Shown: positions 21,980 to 32,219 of the stretch, one piece after another | Position numbering within the stretch: the first letter of the stretch is position 1 | Layout of the letters: every line of letters begins with the position of its first letter | Source: Leishmania mexicana MHOM/GT/2001/U1103 | Taxonomy: Eukaryota > Euglenozoa > Kinetoplastea > Trypanosomatida > Trypanosomatidae | Assembly: GCF_000234665.1 (NCBI RefSeq) | Contig: NC_018335.1 | Location: forward strand, 1,116,001-1,180,000 | Length of the DNA stretch: 64,000 nucleotides | Direction of reading: 5' to 3' | Notes under the pieces: model-generated | The model's database searches: none | Seen by the model: only the letters and a program-made list of their open reading frames with translations | Told to the model about the DNA's origin: nothing | Translations under genes and position numbers: made by a program

Positions 21980-24900
21980 TTATCCTGAGCTTGGCGTAGC
22001 CTCAACGCGCTCAAAGCACAAAATGTACGCCCCGTGCGGCGCTGGGGCGTCGCAGCTATCGATCGTCGCGTGTGTGTCGTTGTAGTATACCCATTTCCTC
22101 ACGGAATCGTTGAAGGCGGCCGCAGTGTAATGTCCAAAGCTGAGCGACCCAGTGTGGTACACCACACCGCGCAGGCGGTACTTCGTGCCCTCCGCCTGAA
22201 GTCCAGAGGCCTCTGGGTCCAGGTACGGCGCAAAGTCGAGCTCGCTGGGGAACTGCACTGTGGTGTTCTTCTTGTCGGCGCTGTACGTGTGCATCTTAAA
22301 GCGCTTAAAGGACACAATGAGGCACGGGGGCAGACGGAAGAGGGTGCGGTGCACCTTCGTCTCCCGGAACTCCTTGCACCGACTGCAGAACCACGCATCC
22401 TCGCCCCGCAGCAGGTCCGGCTGCATAGAGTGCGACAAGCACTCGTGCAGCGAGCATTTTACCTCCGGGGTGATGTCGCTACCTACGCCGCGGAGTCCAA
22501 AGGCGTCTGACCTCCATCCGCCGGTGACGAGCTGATACTTGCCAGAGTCGTACTGGATGCACACGACAATGGTGATCGTCACCGCCGTGGAAGCAGGCAC
22601 CTTTTCACAGGCCTCGCTCCCTGTCGCGTCTGTGGTGATGTCGCCACCCGTGGATGTGGCTTTTGTGATCCTGGCGGTTGTGGCTTTGCGGAGAATGCGC
22701 TGAGTTATCTTGATGTCCCGCTCGATGGATGCAGCCGCTGCGCCGGCGTCGTTTGCAGACGCCAGGTTTTCTTTGCCTTCATCCTTGTAAGATGGAGGCA
22801 TGACGTACCCTACCCCTCCGCCTAGAGCCTCTGTGGCACTGAAGAGCGCTACATCATCCGTCTCGTCCTCTGGAACGCGTTGCAGCAGTGCTGCCACCAC
22901 CTCTAAAGAGCGCGGTCGGATGTGCTCCGCGTAGGCGCTCATGCAGTCATGGGGTTCGCTGGCAGAAACGAGCTCCTCCGCGTCAGCGATATCTGCAGCC
23001 GCTGGCTGCGGGTGCTCCGCACCGTAAGACGCCGGAAACTCGTCAATCCAAACCGGGGTGCCCATTATGACAGTCGTGGAGGGAAGAGGCGCGTCCTTGA
23101 TAAAGTACCACACACGTGCCCCAGGCGTCCCTGGGGCGCCCACTGTAGTCGATGGCGGCACAGGTGCCGCGCTCAGCTCTGCGCTCGCCAGGTAGCACCG
23201 TGCCCAAGCAAACACGCGACCGTGATCAGGAATGTCCATTACGCGCACGTCCACCTGCAGACGCGCTGCCAAACTCCTTGCCCTCTGCTCCTCCTCCTCC
23301 GCAGTCATCTCTGCAGAGCCCTCGAGAAAAAACCCTAGCACCTCGCTGCTAGCACTGGCATTGCTCAGCAGCAGCTGCTGAAGCGCCTCCTCCACCTCCT
23401 CCTCGCGCACCGTGTTGTCGGGCTGCACCAGCACGTGAACCTTCAGCGTCAGCAGCGCGTGCGCACGGGCCGTGCCCCCCTTCACAGGTCGAAACACCGG
23501 TGCTATAAAGCCGCTGTGTGAAGCGGGCTGCGCTGCGTCGTCAGGCTTGCTTAGCTCCACCATAACATCCACGCTCATGGCACGTCGTTGCGGCGGGTCT
23601 TTGATGCTGACGGAGAGCGTGACGTTGTTGTCGAAGACGGTGCTGCGTTCCCCACACGTGAGGCACGTGAAGACGGTCTTTGACTGGTGAAAGAAGAGGG
23701 GCGGTATGAACGACCTGTTGTTCTCCAAGAAGTTGTTCCAGAAGATGGTGGAGAGCTCCTGCGTCGCGATCGCCTTGTCGCTGTCTTCGCGCTGTCGGTA
23801 GCATCGCTCCGAGAGGAGATTGATCTCCTCACTCAGATGGTCCAGGAGCACTTCTATGAACTCATTCGCATCTTGCTGCTGGTAGCCAGAAAACCGCTTC
23901 ACTCTCATACCAATCTGCTCCTTAAGTTCACGGGTCTCTGCGAAGGAGTGCTGCCCAGACCACATCGTCGTCAGAAGCCTAATGAGCAGCGGAGTTATCA
24001 CCGCCTGTGAAAAGTGCGAAACAGGAAGCGTCAAAAGCTTCGTGCGAAAGGAGGTGAGGTTCGACAAGCACTGAAGGGCACTGTTCATGTAGCACGTGTT
24101 GCCGACATTGGTCAGGCCGCACACACCGCATTGGTGTGCCGCCACCTCCATTGTGCCTGTAATTTCGCCCCCGCGGTCGTCGCCGTTTGTGTTGTTCAGC
24201 GTCAGCACCATGGACAGGAGCACCTTCCCGCTCGTCTGCAGCCTCCACTCCTCCATGCTCTCCGGCATATACTGCTCCATACGTCGCCGCAGCTGCTGCA
24301 ATATCTCCTGCACGGTCAGGTCCATCCCATTCCCCTTTTCTGCAATCGCGAACGGCCCTGTTTTCATGGAAAGCATGTAGAGGCCTTTGCACCAGATGCA
24401 CACCGTGTCGGTTCCGTTGATTGCCGCAAACCACACCCTGGCTGCCTTGTCCGACATCATACCCTCCTCCTCGCTCATCACGCCCCAGGCAAGGTGGCAC
24501 ACCTCGCGCATGTCGCTATGCAGGAGTGCCTCCTCCACTGGCACCTCTACGCTGTACTTGTCAAGCGTTCCGTCCGACTCGTTCCCCTCCCACCACTCAA
24601 ATGTCGTGAACACGGTCAGCGGAAGTGGCTTCCACATGAGGAGACAGCGCTCTCGCAGAGGAAAGGCTCCATACATGACGTACTTGGGGCCGGAGCCAAA
24701 GAAGTCAAAGAAGGAATTGTACAGAGTCTCTGGAATCACCTGGTATCGCTCTGAGTCTAGAGAAAGCCAGTGCCGGCGCGGGTCGTGCGGCGAGACCGTC
24801 ATGAGCGCGAACGTGTCGATCGGGCCTGGAAAAGGTGGGTGTGGTCCGGGTGAGGCCAAGCAGTGCTGCTCCTTCGCTTGCGTGGACCACCTCAGCAGCT

Positions 24901-26002
24901 GCTCAATCCACGCCGTCGGCACCACAACGCCGCGCGGAAGAGCTTCCTTGTTCTGCATCAAGCTCCGCTGCTGACAAGCAAAGTACAAGCAGTAAAAGAA
25001 CAGCTCCAGGTTGAGGCGCGAGGCGTCCTCTTCCTCCCCCCACAAAAACGGCTCCACCTCTGTTGGGTTGCGAGAGCGCTGCTGGTAGGCTGGGAAGAAG
25101 CTGCACACCCACGCATCAGCAGTGCTCTGGAGAATGGAGCAGAGGTCCTCCTTGCAGTCGATAGGGGTCGTATCGTCGCTGTACTTGTTGCGCAGCGCGT
25201 GTGGCACGTGTGCTCCCTGCGTCAAGTGTTCCTCCATGAGACGGCGGCTCATCTCGCTGATCTCCTTTACATGGGCGAAACTGCGCAAAGAGTAGCGACT
25301 GAAGTGGTGGCTGCCACCCGGGCCATGGCACCCGCCGTCATTCATCACCTCCGAAACAATGCTCTGCAAACCCGAGACAAAGGCAACGGACAGCTCGCGC
25401 GGCGTCACGCACAACCCACGCGCTGCTTCCTCATTCTCGCAGGACGGAAGAGGCGGTGTCGCGAAAGCAGAAATGTCCGCTACGCTTTCTTGGATCAAGT
25501 CACGCAGCACAGCGCTTGCGATACCGAACCAAGCAACGCTGAACTCCTCCGTTGCGGCCGGAACACCCCCGGCGTTGACGCTGTCTAAGTGGACTGCGAT
25601 GGCCGAATGTGAGCGCTTTAGCCATGTGATGCTGCCGTCGAACCCGCGAAGGCCCTCCAAGATGTTGCCCACAAGCACCTGAATATAAGCCTGGAGTCGA
25701 TCGAGCGGAGGCTGCGGCTGCGCCACCACGGGAGCATTCTCCTCGTCGTCCGTTGCAGCCGTAGAAGCAGCGGTGTATTCATGCGCTGCCGTAGTCGTGC
25801 CATTCCAAGTTATGGTTCTCGGCTTGCCGGTGGGCATGCACGCTTCTTCGTTGGCCTGTGACACTGTCGAGTCTTCTTCTGCAGAAGCGAAGCTCTCACG
25901 GGTAGTGGCGGTAAACGAAGACCCTTCAATGCTGTGGTTTCTTTCCTTTAGCTCCATCTCCTCCATAGCGTCCCCAGACCTCAGGGCGCCGTCAGAGCTC
26001 AT
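21980..26002 (-). CDS. Ubiquitin carboxyl-terminal hydrolase, DUSP-containing USP (C19)
   Basis: A 1340-residue deubiquitinase from the ATG at 26002. The frame is open upstream, but without another ATG, and a strong acceptor lies between. A DUSP-like region (about 385-500) includes PGPIDTFALM and the following WKPLPLTVF stretch, as in USP4/11/15. The Cys box GLTNVGNTCYMNSALQCL holds the catalytic Cys at residue 637; the His box GSLSFGHYTAAAF holds the His at 1291, with the Asn/Asp partner in YYNDTHATI just after. Paired CxxC motifs (CLTC and CSRC) form the zinc ribbon of the fingers. Over 650 residues separate the Cys and His boxes, because of a large low-complexity insert that probably contains a diverged Ubl-like region. 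Substrates are unknown. Confidence 0.92.
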   Translation of the reverse strand: MSSDGALRSGDAMEEMELKERNHSIEGSSFTATTRESFASAEEDSTVSQANEEACMPTGKPRTITWNGTTTAAHEYTAASTAATDDEENAPVVAQPQPPLDRLQAYIQVLVGNILEGLRGFDGSITWLKRSHSAIAVHLDSVNAGGVPAATEEFSVAWFGIASAVLRDLIQESVADISAFATPPLPSCENEEAARGLCVTPRELSVAFVSGLQSIVSEVMNDGGCHGPGGSHHFSRYSLRSFAHVKEISEMSRRLMEEHLTQGAHVPHALRNKYSDDTTPIDCKEDLCSILQSTADAWVCSFFPAYQQRSRNPTEVEPFLWGEEEDASRLNLELFFYCLYFACQQRSLMQNKEALPRGVVVPTAWIEQLLRWSTQAKEQHCLASPGPHPPFPGPIDTFALMTVSPHDPRRHWLSLDSERYQVIPETLYNSFFDFFGSGPKYVMYGAFPLRERCLLMWKPLPLTVFTTFEWWEGNESDGTLDKYSVEVPVEEALLHSDMREVCHLAWGVMSEEEGMMSDKAARVWFAAINGTDTVCIWCKGLYMLSMKTGPFAIAEKGNGMDLTVQEILQQLRRRMEQYMPESMEEWRLQTSGKVLLSMVLTLNNTNGDDRGGEITGTMEVAAHQCGVCGLTNVGNTCYMNSALQCLSNLTSFRTKLLTLPVSHFSQAVITPLLIRLLTTMWSGQHSFAETRELKEQIGMRVKRFSGYQQQDANEFIEVLLDHLSEEINLLSERCYRQREDSDKAIATQELSTIFWNNFLENNRSFIPPLFFHQSKTVFTCLTCGERSTVFDNNVTLSVSIKDPPQRRAMSVDVMVELSKPDDAAQPASHSGFIAPVFRPVKGGTARAHALLTLKVHVLVQPDNTVREEEVEEALQQLLLSNASASSEVLGFFLEGSAEMTAEEEEQRARSLAARLQVDVRVMDIPDHGRVFAWARCYLASAELSAAPVPPSTTVGAPGTPGARVWYFIKDAPLPSTTVIMGTPVWIDEFPASYGAEHPQPAAADIADAEELVSASEPHDCMSAYAEHIRPRSLEVVAALLQRVPEDETDDVALFSATEALGGGVGYVMPPSYKDEGKENLASANDAGAAAASIERDIKITQRILRKATTARITKATSTGGDITTDATGSEACEKVPASTAVTITIVVCIQYDSGKYQLVTGGWRSDAFGLRGVGSDITPEVKCSLHECLSHSMQPDLLRGEDAWFCSRCKEFRETKVHRTLFRLPPCLIVSFKRFKMHTYSADKKNTTVQFPSELDFAPYLDPEASGLQAEGTKYRLRGVVYHTGSLSFGHYTAAAFNDSVRKWVYYNDTHATIDSCDAPAPHGAYILCFERVEATPSSG

Positions 26003-26111
26003 GGCGTCGCAATCGTCGTCCTGAGAGTGACCACGTGCAATTGGGTATGTAGTTGCCCGAGTTGAAGAGAAGTGTGTCTCGTGCGAGAAGCGAAAGGAGA
26101 ATCGGACGGGA

Positions 26112-26135
26112 CAGCTGAAAACAACAACAGAACGG
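26112..26135 (-). promoter_or_regulatory. Probable spliced-leader acceptor for the USP gene
   Basis: On the minus strand the tract TTCTGTTGTTGTTTTCAG ends at plus position 26115, about 113 bases before the ATG at 26002. It lies downstream of the open-frame extension and so excludes that extension from the mRNA if used. Confidence 0.55.
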
Positions 26136-27520
26136 GTGACCCCGGTAAACACGCTTCAAATCACCCTGTGTCGCGTTTTGGGCAAGGGGGCCCTCCTTCG
26201 GGGTCCCCACAGCCGACTTGTGGGTTTATGGGCTCTCGTGTGAGGACGGGCCGTAGAGTGGGGGACCCTTTGCCGTTCGTCTTTTCTTTTGATAATGAGG
26301 GGCGCCCCTGGTCCGCTGAAACTCCCCTGTCGGTGCGTTCCTTTACTTGCACGTGTTGGGGAGGGAGAGGAGGGGAAGGGAGGGGGGCTTTCGGTTCGCG
26401 AACCCAAAGTTTACGTCGTGTGCGTGCTCGTGTGTACGGTGAACAATGTCACTGTAGAAGACGAGGAGTGTAACAAGGAAGTCACGCAGAAAGGAAAATG
26501 GAACACAAAATGGGCAGTCAGAAAGGGTGAGTCGAGCTGCGATGGAGCTTGTGCGAACACCGCTCGTCAATCACTACCAGACCGGGGGAATACACAAAAA
26601 TAAGTAGCTCGGAGCAGAGGCGTTAGGGCGACTCCAAGGATTGAGTGGGAAGAGGAGTAAAAATAATGAAGCCACGCCCTCTCGTGAATGTGAGGCTCCC
26701 GTTTGTCGGCGCTGCTATGAGTGTGGCACTAGAAGAGAGACAAAGCACAAGTCGCACACGACACCGTCGACAGACGGAACCCAAAGAAAGAGAAGCAGAT
26801 ACAAATGGAACAGGAATGACAACAATAGCGAGCAGGGGTGGGTCTCCGCATCACTGGATGCGGTTATTCGTAGCAGCGACTGCGCTCTTACGCGCCCTCG
26901 TCGGATCGGACCAGAGCAGTTGCGACTTTCCTTTTGCACATGGCTGCCAAGAGAAGTGAGCAGGAGTAAAGAGGGGCACCCGCACGCCCACACACATCGA
27001 GTGCACACCGCGTTGCTTGCTAGCCGAAATGCCTCGCAATCCACGATCAGTGCTTTCATCCTGGTCTGGCTCTTCACCATCTCGCGTTCCTTGCTGTTCG
27101 ATTTTTCCATATATCAGGATGACTCCTTCACCACGACCAAAAAGAAGAGCTACACGCCTGCCAACAGCCAGACACTTTGGTACCCGCACCCTCGCCCATC
27201 AGCTGGCGCGAAGATACAACAAAGCAAAGACATTGCCCAGTGCTGCTCTTCTGTCGGCATTTGTCGCATAGCGATGACCCATGGATGCACCTCGAAAGAC
27301 TATACGGAGTCGCGAAACCTCGCACGTACCCGAGTCGCAACCGCCCACATCTGCCCCTCTTCCCTAAGAGCGCACACGCTAGCAGACGCGCAATAAAGCA
27401 AAGATGAAAGAAAGCATTCACAGGGAACTTTGTGCATGGCCGTACCGTACTCTGTGAAGCACGCAGACACACGCACACGGTGAAGAAAGTCTGAGCACGC
27501 ACATGAGGACACACATCAGC
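26136..27520. other. Intergenic spacer
   Basis: About 1.4 kb. A GC-rich segment at 26170-26340 is followed by mixed sequence. The plus-strand open frame of 251 codons at 26641-27396 has no recognisable domain and lies opposite the transcription direction, so no gene is called. Confidence 0.55.
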
Positions 27521-29704
27521 TTAGTCGGTGGAGCGCTTGAAGGTCTTATTACGTTGCACCTTGTCGCCTGTGTGCACGGGCAGCGTATAATCGTCTCCGT
27601 CGCCCTCCGCAATTTTCTTTTCGCGAACGGCAAACAAAATGCCAAGAAGTCCTACCAGCAAAAGCATCAGTGCGGCAATCGTTTCGGACGACGCCCGAGA
27701 GCTCCCCACAAAGCCAAAAATGTGATACTTCGACACTATAATGAGGTCGTTTGTGCCGTCACCGTTGAAGTCTACTACGAGCACCGGCGCCACCGGCGGC
27801 TCCGTCAACGAAATGGAGCTAGTTACCTTGCCGTTCTTTGTCTTGATGACGGAGAGCTCAGCATCGCCCACTGCGAGAACGTAGGTGTCGACGCGGCGGA
27901 AGGACTCTTTTCCTCCACCGACGAACGTCACGTCGGTTTCGCGGTTCTTCTGCATGAGCGAGTACGGCACCATTTGCGGGAACGGCTTCACGTCCCTATT
28001 CACATGATAGCGGCTCTTCCTCGCCTCCGCCATGTCGTCAGATGGAGATGGGGCAAAGCGTGCGCCTGTTTGAGCCCGCCACAGCACCCTCCTCCGCGAC
28101 GGGTCAATGCAGGTTACGAGGCCGGTGTCAATCATAAATGCAGCGTAGCGTTCTACCTGCTGTAGACCGGCTCCCATGTTCTGCTGAACCTGCAGAATCA
28201 GAGGCGGAGTTGCACGCGTCATGGAGGAGACAACGTTGCGGCTTCCCAGAAGCTCCAGTGTGTTGAGCGCGCGCGGCGCCTCCTCGCCCCGGATGTCACC
28301 GTCAACGAAGTGGTGAATGAGGTCGAGGTTGCCGAAGAGGCCCTGTGTATCGCACACGGTGGCATTGAAAAGTTCATCTGCAGATGACGGCGCCCCGGCC
28401 TCGATTATGCCAAGGCAGTCATACGCCAGGTCAATCCCGTGTTTGGCGTACACGATGGAGCGGGGGCCTATCTGGGTGCTGACAGACTCGAGCACCAAAT
28501 CGTCGTTGATGTCATCGTAGCACGTTCCACCAGCCCTCAGCGGCATTACGCTTGTCACTGTACTTCCCGTGTACATGTGGACCACCTCTACGCCGTGCTC
28601 GCCATGAAACACAAAAACGTTCGACGGGCGAAGGCGCCGCCGCGTTGCATTTTTTGGGGGGTAGGCTTGAGTGGATTGCCTGAGTGACAGTGCCAACGCC
28701 GACAGCTTGTCTCCCATGTTGCCTTCATCGTCCGTTTCCATATGCACCACCCGGTCGTTGTACTGAAATGTAGTCCGTCGCTCTGCCTTACCTCTGCTAG
28801 AGCGCACCTTCCGCTTCGCCTTCGCTCGATAGAAAACGTGCGGGTACAACTGAGCATCCCACACGTGGGCGTAGCGATGCGGCATGGAAGCCATCACAGA
28901 CTCACGGAATGTGGTCCACGGCTGCTCGTACTTCCTCCCTAGCAAGTAATCGTGCTGATCGGTGCCACCCTTGGCTGCACCCTCGCGGTCAAGCAAGCGC
29001 AACTCTGTAAGGCCGTTGTCTGTCTCTGTCCCGTTGTTGTCTGCCTCGCGCACCACGTCGTCCATTTCGTTGCCCCCGTCAGAGAAGTACACCCAGCGCC
29101 GCGCCCCTGTCTTGGCGTCAAACGCGGAGTACATCATCATCTCTACACCTGACGCGTCCACAACTTTGGCGGCCACAGCGATCATGCCGACATCTTCAGC
29201 CCAGTTGCGCTCTGGGACAATAGAGATGGAGGCGTGAGTAAGCTCGCTCCAGTACTGAGGCGCCACGAGCTGGGACTTCCACAGAACACTGGGCGAGGGA
29301 GTGTGGATAGAAACCGCCATGAGCTGATAGTCTTCCGTGACGACAGCGCACAGCATAATGCTGCTGTTCAGCTCCGTGTAGCCGGCGCCGATACCGACGA
29401 TAGGGGTGTACACATTCAGCTCCGCAGAGGGATTGAGGCGCACAAAACTGCCATCGATGCGTCGGCGCGTGTAATAGGTGTTGTAGATGTTCAGGTAGCC
29501 AACAGTGGTAGAACTCAGGAGAACGCGGGACCCTGAGCCGTCTGGGTCCACCAGAATCGGCTTCGGCATGACCACCTCCGTGAGCTCATTGTCCAAGATG
29601 GGAATCATAAATCCCCGCTGAAAGTTGAGCGAGCCTTCCTGTGACCAGCAGATGATGCTGCACACGAAGGAGACGCCGATAATGACGAGGTCTCGGATTC
29701 TCAT
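27521..29704 (-). CDS. FG-GAP repeat membrane protein
   Basis: The 727-residue protein has an N-terminal signal/anchor (about residues 5-21), a large luminal or extracellular domain and a hydrophobic segment near the C-terminus (about 671-693) followed by a short basic cytoplasmic tail. Calcium-loop-like motifs of FG-GAP/beta-propeller blades are visible: DPDGSGSRVLLSS near residue 53, DDINDDLVLES near 393 and DFNGDGTNDLIIVS near 645. Such proteins resemble integrin alpha N-terminal propellers and the plant protein DEX1. Type I topology with a propeller facing the lumen or surface is inferred. No specific ligand or role can be assigned. The start is the first ATG, immediately before the signal-like segment. 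Confidence 0.8.
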   Translation of the reverse strand: MRIRDLVIIGVSFVCSIICWSQEGSLNFQRGFMIPILDNELTEVVMPKPILVDPDGSGSRVLLSSTTVGYLNIYNTYYTRRRIDGSFVRLNPSAELNVYTPIVGIGAGYTELNSSIMLCAVVTEDYQLMAVSIHTPSPSVLWKSQLVAPQYWSELTHASISIVPERNWAEDVGMIAVAAKVVDASGVEMMMYSAFDAKTGARRWVYFSDGGNEMDDVVREADNNGTETDNGLTELRLLDREGAAKGGTDQHDYLLGRKYEQPWTTFRESVMASMPHRYAHVWDAQLYPHVFYRAKAKRKVRSSRGKAERRTTFQYNDRVVHMETDDEGNMGDKLSALALSLRQSTQAYPPKNATRRRLRPSNVFVFHGEHGVEVVHMYTGSTVTSVMPLRAGGTCYDDINDDLVLESVSTQIGPRSIVYAKHGIDLAYDCLGIIEAGAPSSADELFNATVCDTQGLFGNLDLIHHFVDGDIRGEEAPRALNTLELLGSRNVVSSMTRATPPLILQVQQNMGAGLQQVERYAAFMIDTGLVTCIDPSRRRVLWRAQTGARFAPSPSDDMAEARKSRYHVNRDVKPFPQMVPYSLMQKNRETDVTFVGGGKESFRRVDTYVLAVGDAELSVIKTKNGKVTSSISLTEPPVAPVLVVDFNGDGTNDLIIVSKYHIFGFVGSSRASSETIAALMLLLVGLLGILFAVREKKIAEGDGDDYTLPVHTGDKVQRNKTFKRSTD

Positions 29705-30302
29705 TGTTTGGACTAGAAATCAGTCAAGGAGAAAAATGAGGTGGAAAAGGCACCTCGGAAACAAAGAAAGGGACTAAACCACACAAGCATACGAGGTTCT
29801 CCCGCTCTTGCAGCAACATGAGAGGAAGGGGGTGGCTGGAGTCATGGCGGTAGCAGCGCAGAGAGAAAGAAACGGCGGGAGCGGAAAGAGAGGAGAGAGC
29901 GTGAAAGCATTCAAAAATGGACAGCTATGAGCGATGCGCATCACAAAGAGAGAAACAGCAGCAGAATCGCTCAGGGGCTCCCACAGCATGGATTCGCTCT
30001 GAGGTGCGCTACATCTGCGTCGCTCAAGAGGCGTCCGACTGGAAAAAAAGAGGAAATCCGCAGGACCACGAGACACGTGAGCCTTTTCCCTGAAAGAGTA
30101 GGTGCCGTGTGGCAGGCACCATGAAAGCGTGTTTCCTCTTCCTTGTGTGTGTGTGTGTGCTTATCTTTGCGTTTGTGGGGAGAAGAGCTCAAACTTACTA
30201 GTGCATCTATGAAAGCCGAAGAGTAATCCCTGCACACACACACACACGCATACGCGCACGCTCAAAGGGGGGGAACGGAGTGAGACAGCTGCCATTTGCG
30301 CC
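29705..30302. other. Intergenic spacer
   Basis: About 600 bases between the TTL-family stop and the FG-GAP start. TG (30145-30160) and CA (30233-30246) runs are present. No gene is seen. Confidence 0.65.
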
Positions 30303-32219
30303 TCAAGGATACACGCGCACATAGCCGTTGTGCCCCTTTGCTTTCAGGTTCATCGTACCCGGAAAGTATGGGGCCACCGCCAGCTCAATTGTATCCTTCA
30401 CCAGCGCAGGCTTCAGGCGGTCAGGGCCCCCCGGCGCACCGTTGATCTCCAGGAGCCACACTTTGAGGTTCTCGTCGATGAGAAAATCGTATCCGAAGAC
30501 TTGAAAGGTATGGGTAGGGGGGATGTCCGGCTCATCTGGCACGTGCGACCGTGCGGCCAGCAGCGAGTCGCGAATGATAAAGTGGATCTGCGGCATGATG
30601 TGATTGTCGAGGGTGATCGTGGTTGGCTCATCATGGGCGCTGACGAGGAATGGGGCAGTTGCACTGTCACCGCGGTTCACCTCGCGAATCGGGTACGGGG
30701 ACTCCCGCGAATCGTTTGAGTACCTTGTCGGGTACGGAACGTCGCCGCGGCTCGGCTCCTGTGGGCGCGGACTGTAGAGAGAAGTGTACTTTTCCTGCTT
30801 CAGCTTTGCAACTCTCACCGTTCCCTTGTAGCGTATGAGTCCATCCAAGTGCTCCCGCCACAGCTCGTTGCTCTCCTCGTACAACGAGTACATCTTGCTC
30901 GTTTCCTGCACGCAATGATTCGTGATGTGCGCCAGCCGACCCGCGGGAGTCTTGGACGTCGCGGTTTTGCGATTGTACGGCACGCTGCTGGTGCGCATCA
31001 CCAACTCCTCGTGCACGTAGATCTCGTACATATCGCGAAGGAGCAAAGCCCAGCACCGGATGTCGAACTTGCGCTTGTGGTACAGGAGAGGACGATCTAC
31101 GTACTGCTGCGCTATCCAAGGTTGACTGCCGTGTTGGCTGTCGATGAAGCGCAGCAGCTTTAGAATTCCCCGGTAGTCACCGCGAAAAATCTCAATGTTG
31201 TCGCCGTGGCACCCGGCCGAGCTCTTCGCGATCCACAAGCGCGGCTCATCCCCCTCGCGAGGTAGCCGCATACTGCCCTTTACTGTTGCTAGCAGTTGCT
31301 GCCTCTCGTCACGGCTTGACTGGCATGGCGTCAGCTTAAAGGACATAGGAAGATAGTCGCCAAGCGTATTCCAGTTGTAGTTGTGGTACTTTAGCAGCGC
31401 CGTCACCATTGAACTCTTCAACGTAATGCTTCGCGTGTTCTCCACAAAGTCCACCACGCGCACCTCGCCGTCATCGCCGCTGCCCATCGGCATCCGGAGT
31501 CCCGGGGACGTGTAGGGGCGCGAGCCGTAGGAGGAGCGCCTCGCGTTGGTGCCCTCGCCAAGGCGGCTCCGGTACCGCTTCGACATGAAACGCCGGGTTG
31601 CAATTACCCGCTCGCACGGCATCTTCTCTCCAAGGAGCAAGTGCAGGTTCGTCTCAGATAAGTCTTTTTGCGTTTCAGAGACGACGAGGGCTTTCGTGAC
31701 AGAGCATTGGCGGACGGATAGGTGGGACCAACGGCCGGTCGCCAGAAGCTGCTTCGCCATCTCCTCATAGATGGAGCCGCAGTGCCGCATTGTTCCCACC
31801 ACGTACTTGCACCGCTTCTCCGTGCGCGTGGAAGACTTGGATCCCTGTAAAGGTGCGGTAGCTGCACCCTCGCGCCCAGAGGTGATGCGCAGAGATGAGC
31901 TCCAGGCGGCACCGCCTGTCAAGCTTGGCGAACGACCCGCCTTGAACTCGTGCTGCGGTGTTGGGGAGGATGAGGACGCGGTGCCGGCGTACACAAGGCT
32001 GCGACGAGCACTGCTCAAGGACGGCCCGTTAGATCCACCCCTCCCGCTCGTCGTAGAGTACGGCGACGTTGTCAGCTGCACATCCCTTTCCGTTTCCTTT
32101 TTCCCGTAGGCAAGGGGAGTCGTTTTTCCAGAGGGCGCTCTCGAATATCGCGTGTTCAGCTTGGGAGCAGCGGAAGCTGTCGCTCTGGTGTTGCGCCTCT
32201 CGCTGACAGACGCACTCAT
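30303..32219 (-). CDS. Tubulin-tyrosine ligase family protein (TTL/TTLL)
   Basis: ATP-grasp enzyme of the TTL family, which ligates tyrosine, glutamate or glycine to tubulin or other acceptors. Of 638 residues, the first 120 are basic, Ser-rich and probably disordered. The catalytic core shows WIAKSSAGCHGDNI (ATP-binding loop, about 322-336), WIAQQYVDRPLLYHKRKFDIR (about 361-381), HITNHCVQ (about 434-441), FGYDFLIDENLKVWLLEING (about 590-609) with the metal-binding E-x-N, and a final basic tail. A segment with HNYNWNTLGDYLP before the core is typical of TTLL members. Which amino acid is added cannot be decided from the sequence. Tubulin polyglutamylation is abundant in trypanosomatid corset and axoneme. 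Confidence 0.9.
   Translation of the reverse strand: MSASVSERRNTRATASAAPKLNTRYSRAPSGKTTPLAYGKKETERDVQLTTSPYSTTSGRGGSNGPSLSSARRSLVYAGTASSSSPTPQHEFKAGRSPSLTGGAAWSSSLRITSGREGAATAPLQGSKSSTRTEKRCKYVVGTMRHCGSIYEEMAKQLLATGRWSHLSVRQCSVTKALVVSETQKDLSETNLHLLLGEKMPCERVIATRRFMSKRYRSRLGEGTNARRSSYGSRPYTSPGLRMPMGSGDDGEVRVVDFVENTRSITLKSSMVTALLKYHNYNWNTLGDYLPMSFKLTPCQSSRDERQQLLATVKGSMRLPREGDEPRLWIAKSSAGCHGDNIEIFRGDYRGILKLLRFIDSQHGSQPWIAQQYVDRPLLYHKRKFDIRCWALLLRDMYEIYVHEELVMRTSSVPYNRKTATSKTPAGRLAHITNHCVQETSKMYSLYEESNELWREHLDGLIRYKGTVRVAKLKQEKYTSLYSPRPQEPSRGDVPYPTRYSNDSRESPYPIREVNRGDSATAPFLVSAHDEPTTITLDNHIMPQIHFIIRDSLLAARSHVPDEPDIPPTHTFQVFGYDFLIDENLKVWLLEINGAPGGPDRLKPALVKDTIELAVAPYFPGTMNLKAKGHNGYVRVYP

Noticed and set aside
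26641..27396. 251-codon plus-strand frame between the FG-GAP and USP genes
   Set aside because: It lies opposite the direction of transcription, shows no domain, and is rich in Ser/Arg/Thr typical of random frames in this spacer.
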